Assembly: GCA_002943765.1 (NCBI GenBank)
Contig: PQWQ01000027.1
Coordinates: forward strand, 496,001 to 560,000
Source of the DNA: Psoroptes ovis
Taxonomy: Eukaryota; Arthropoda; Arachnida; Sarcoptiformes; Psoroptidae
DNA length: 64,000 bases
Direction of reading: 5' to 3'
Below, piece by piece: positions 60,551 through 64,000 of the stretch (its first letter is position 1; each line of letters starts with the position of its first letter). The position numbers and the translations under genes were made by a program. The notes below the pieces were generated by a model. That model saw only the letters and a list, made by a program, of their open reading frames with translations. It did not search any database and was not told where the DNA came from.

Positions 60551-63500
60551 TTGATGAAAATGATTCAAAATGATTTAGCCGATACATGGATTGAAACGAA
60601 AATCGATAACGGTAATAAATGTTATTATTATAATGCAAAAACAAGAGAAACAACATGGACAAAACCTGAAAATGGTAAAATATTAACACAGGAACAATAT
60701 TTACAGAATTTAATGACAACAACAACAACTGATTCTGTACAACAATCACAGCAACAAAATGATGGAGGTATGAAATTACAAATGATTTAATATTGTCTTT
60801 TAACTATTTTTTGTCAATTTTAGGTGACCAACAACAAGCGACTCCTAAAGCATTACCTGCAGTACCCAATCCATTAATGCCACCAATAGGCATCGCGCCA
60901 CAAGGATTAATAGCACCAAATCGGTTTTCACCACCATTCGCTTTGCCACATATTCTTCCCGCTGGTAAGTTGTTCAATGATTGCTCTGAAAATTTGACTT
61001 ATTCAATTGTTTTTCAGGTTTTCCTTTTGGTGCAACGCGTCCATGGATAAATCCAACATCAATGTTTCCGAACACAGGTGTCGATCCTTCAAAACAACAT
61101 CTAATGCTTAAAATTGACCAGGAATTACGTTTACAGGCAGCTGAATGGATGGAGTATAAAACACCCGATGGTAAAGTTTATTATTATAACACTAAAACTC
61201 AGAAATCTGTTTGGGAGAAGCCAGAGATTTTATTGAAATTAGAAGGTGCTTGTCAAAAATTTAAGAATTAATATTCGATAGACTAAATCAGACTAATCCT
61301 CAAATATAGCCGCGTTGGAGGAAGCCAAGAAAAAGGAAGTATCTAATGAAAGTAATAAATCTGAGGTAAGAACAGCGGACACTAAAACACCAACCAAAAC
61401 GGATAATAATACAGAAAATCGTCAACAACCGAAAAAAGAAGTCAAAGATAAATCTAAACCCGTTTCTAGTACGCCAATACCTGGTAGTCCATGGTATGTC
61501 TTCATATATTCAATTTGAATGATGATTTATTGACTTGTGATTTCGTCAATTGAACCAGGTGCGTTGTATGGACTGGAGATAATCGAGTATTTTTCTATAA
61601 TCCAAGTTCGAAAACATCATTATGGGATTGTCCACCCGAATTGAAAAATCGGCCTGAAGTAGCTGAATTGACTAAATGTCCTCCTAAAGATAAAGATAAG
61701 GAAACATCTTCACAATTATCTGAAAATAATAATAATACTAATACTAATGCTAGTAATAATAATCATAATAATAATAAGCGATCTCTTGATGAACAACAAA
61801 ATGGCCATCATCATCATCAGCAGCAATCATTGAAAGAAGAAAGCAATAAAAAATCTAGGTATTATTTTGTAGTTTTTTTCCTAAAACCCATTTGGACATA
61901 ATTATAATATCTTCTAAAAATATAGATTGGACAAACAAAGCGAAAAGGATGACAATAGAAAGGATGGAGAAAAAAATGAAGCTGAATTGCTGGCTGAAAA
62001 ACAGCGTGAAACCTTACCGATTGCTGAACGAATCGAAATGTTCAAAGCAATGTTGTTGGAGAAAGAGGTATTGTTGATTATGGCAGTTTATTTTCAATTT
62101 ATTTATTCATGATTTTCTTAATCTATTTGAATTCAGGTTTCAGCATTCTCGACCTGGGAAAAGGAGCTTCATAAAATCGTCTTTGATCAACGGTATTTAT
62201 TGCTTACTTCCAAAGAAAGAAAACAAGTATTTGAACAATTTATTAAAGAACGAGCGGAAGAGGAACGTAAAGAAAAGCGTCAGCGGCAGAAATTATATCG
62301 TGAGCAGTTTCTTCAATTATTGGAACAAGCGAATTTATCGACGCGTACTACTTATTCTGAATTTTCACATAAATATGGCAAAGATAGTCGATTTAAAAAT
62401 ATTGAAAAATCCAGAGATCGTGAATCGATGTTCAGCGAATTTCTGGTCGAATTGAAACGAAAAGAACGAGATGATAAGGAAAAACTACGTGAAAAGGTTA
62501 AAACCTAATTCAATTGCTTAATATTTCAATAATTAATTTAATTTTCAACAGGCAAAGGCAAATTTCCTCGAATTACTTAAAGAACAACAAAATTATATAA
62601 ATGCTTCATCAACATGGTCAGAAGTGAAGGAGAAAATTCGTAATGACTCGAGATATAAAGCAATAGAAAGTAGTTCAATGAAAGAAATAATATTTAAAGA
62701 ATTTGTTGCAAGATTAGACAAGAATATATCGAATTTTGATGAAGAAATCAGTGAAAGTTTGAAAGAAAAAGAAAAACAAGAAAGAATCGAAGCAAGTTTA
62801 CGTGAACGTGAAAAAGAAGTACAGAGAGAATTGGCAGCCCATCTTCGTGAACGAGATAAAGAACGTGAAAATCATTTACATCAAGAAAATGTTGAAAGTT
62901 TCAATGCATTACTAATTGATCTCATACGTAGTCCAAGTGTTAATTGGCGTGAAGCAAAAAGAATATTAAAAAAAGATCATCGTTGGGAATTGGTCGATAT
63001 GTTACCACGTGATGAAATGGAACAATTATTCGACAAACATATTGCCAATTTAATACGTAAAAAACGTGAAAAATTTCATAAAATGTTGGATGAATTAAGC
63101 GAAATCAATTTATCAACACCATGGAAAGAAGTTCGACGTTTGATTAAAGATGATTCACGTTATTTGAAATTCTCGACTAGTGATCGTAAATGTGAAAGAG
63201 AATATTATGATTATCAAAAAGAACGATTGCAAATGGCAAAAAATAATTTCAAACAATTATTATTGGAAACAAAATTATTAACATATAAAACAAAACAATT
63301 GATTGAAGAATCTGAACAACATTTACAAGATATTATTAATATATTACAAAATGATAAACGATATTTGATACTTGATGATTTTGCTGATGATCGTCGACAA
63401 ATATTGATCAATTATATTAGCGAACTACATAATCAAGGACCATCATCAAAATCATTAATTGATACAACAACATCGACATCAAAATCATCATCAAATAATA

Positions 63501-63556
63501 TCAGTAGTAATAAAAATAGTAGTACATCATCATCATCATCAACAAGAAAAAAATGA
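60551..63556 (+). CDS. TCERG1: Transcription elongation regulator 1 (CA150), WW and FF domains
   Basis: A nuclear protein that couples RNA Pol II CTD to splicing. Eight exons close in frame: 60551-60767, 60824-60964, 61018-61245, 61310-61493, 61559-61858, 61926-62067, 62137-62496 and 62552-63556, 858 aa if the first Met is used (a second Met at 60557 is possible). Three WW domains are seen: DTWIETK..YYYNAKTRETTWTKP (about 10-36), AAEWMEYKTPDGKVYYYN..W (about 160-188) and PWCVVWTGDNRVFFYN..LWDCP (about 256-282). Then FF domains begin at about 390 (SAFSTWEKELHKIVFDQRYLL). About six FF units follow, including KDSRFK, DSRYKAIESSSMKE, KKDHRWELVDML, IKDDSRYLKFSTSDR and LQNDKRYLILD. The tail is Ser-rich. 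Human is longer (about 1098) because of its Gln/Ala-rich N-terminal part. Confidence 0.95.
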
Positions 63557-63720
63557 AAATTTTTGACAATGATTTCTCTTTTTGAATCATTATTTATTAA
63601 TTTATATATGTTTCCAAAATTTCTATTCATTTTAAAATTTCCATTTAAATATTTGATGCATGATTATTTTCATCGAAATTGTAATATAAAATTTTTGAAA
63701 TACCTTTAGATTACATCGGT
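63557..63720. other. TCERG1 3' flank before the right-hand satellite
   Basis: AT-rich 3' UTR-like sequence of about 160 bp with no clear AATAAA; it then runs into the 44-bp satellite. Confidence 0.4.
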
Positions 63721-63723
63721 GAT

Positions 63724-64000
63724 CTCCGAAATTTTTGAAAAAATCGAAAAAATCTAAGGCTATCTATCGTCAAAATTTTTGATTTTTTCGAAAAAATCTA
63801 AGGCTAACCATCGTCAAAATTTTTGATTTTTTCGAAAAAATCTAAGGCTAACCATCGTCAAAATTTTTCAAAAAATTGAAAAAATCTAAGGCTATCTATC
63901 GTCAAAATTTTTGATTTTTTCGAAAAAATCTAAGGCTAACCATCGTCAAAATTTTTGATTTTTTCGAAAAAATCTAAGGCTAACCATCGTCAAAATTTTT
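63724..64000 (-). repeat. 44-bp satellite array, inverted relative to the left array, runs off window
   Basis: AAGGCTA recurs at 63756, 63800, 63844, 63888, 63932 and 63976, an exact 44-bp period. The reverse complement of the unit is the 44-bp variant at 6485-6790 (AGCCTTAGATTTTTTC ... TTTTGACGATGG). Most units contain the perfect 18-bp palindrome GATTTTTTCGAAAAAATC. Copies differ mainly by AACC versus ATCT in the linker and by CGAAAAAAT versus CAATTTTTT type changes. Confidence 0.96.

Noticed and set aside
60052..60749. Minus-strand frames of 98 and 111 aa upstream of TCERG1
   Set aside because: Hydrophobic, Phe/Leu-rich translations of A/T runs, partly antisense to TCERG1 exon 1; no family match.

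Overview
This is eukaryotic nuclear DNA from a small, very AT-rich animal genome. Short introns (mostly 55-90 bp, GT..AG), dense genes on both strands, and long Asn, Gln and Ser/Asp runs in otherwise conserved proteins suggest an arthropod. The overall style is most like an acariform (astigmatid) mite. That assignment is inference; nothing here fixes the species. There are no prokaryotic operons, tRNAs, rRNAs or CRISPR arrays.

Layout. Left block (1-25.4 kb): PCGF3 (-, runs off the window) and an inactive rhomboid (+) diverge from one promoter. A 3.65-kb tandem satellite (about 3264-6912) follows. Then five genes lie on the minus strand: an SLC16 transporter, PCCA (propionyl-CoA carboxylase alpha), mitochondrial MetRS (MARS2), and the very large deubiquitinase USP9X/fat facets (8 exons, 2753 aa). 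Middle block (25.4-41.5 kb): a 16-kb gap with no convincing gene, holding several small inverted-repeat elements, a minisatellite and a possible coding relic. It ends at an NK6-class homeobox gene (41.5-43.5 kb, +), so much of it is probably cis-regulatory. Right block (45-63.6 kb): tightly packed housekeeping genes, mostly as divergent or convergent pairs: a secreted three-domain SOD-like protein (+) and ADO (-); LETM1 (+) and GPAT3/4 (-); RPL23A (+) and ATP synthase subunit e (-); INTS14 (+) and PI4K2 (-); TCERG1 (+). The window ends in a 44-bp satellite that is the inverted form of a sub-array at 6.5-6.8 kb.

The genes do not form one pathway. Several act in mitochondria (PCCA, MARS2, LETM1, ATP5ME). 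Others act in chromatin or transcription (PCGF3, NKX6, INTS14, TCERG1), in membrane lipid and phosphoinositide metabolism (GPAT3/4, PI4K2), in ubiquitin control (USP9X) and in growth-factor trafficking (iRhom). Exon structures were built by hand from GT/AG sites, reading-frame continuity and remembered family sequence. All multi-exon models below close in frame.

The most interesting content is non-genic: a satellite with higher-order repeat structure and an inverted distant block; three families of miniature inverted-repeat elements (a TA-flanked 123-bp foldback, a ~75-bp mariner-like element, and a TTAA-flanked piggyBac-like element); and a SOD-like protein whose domains appear to have lost metal ligands. 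I did not find a convincing new multi-gene system.
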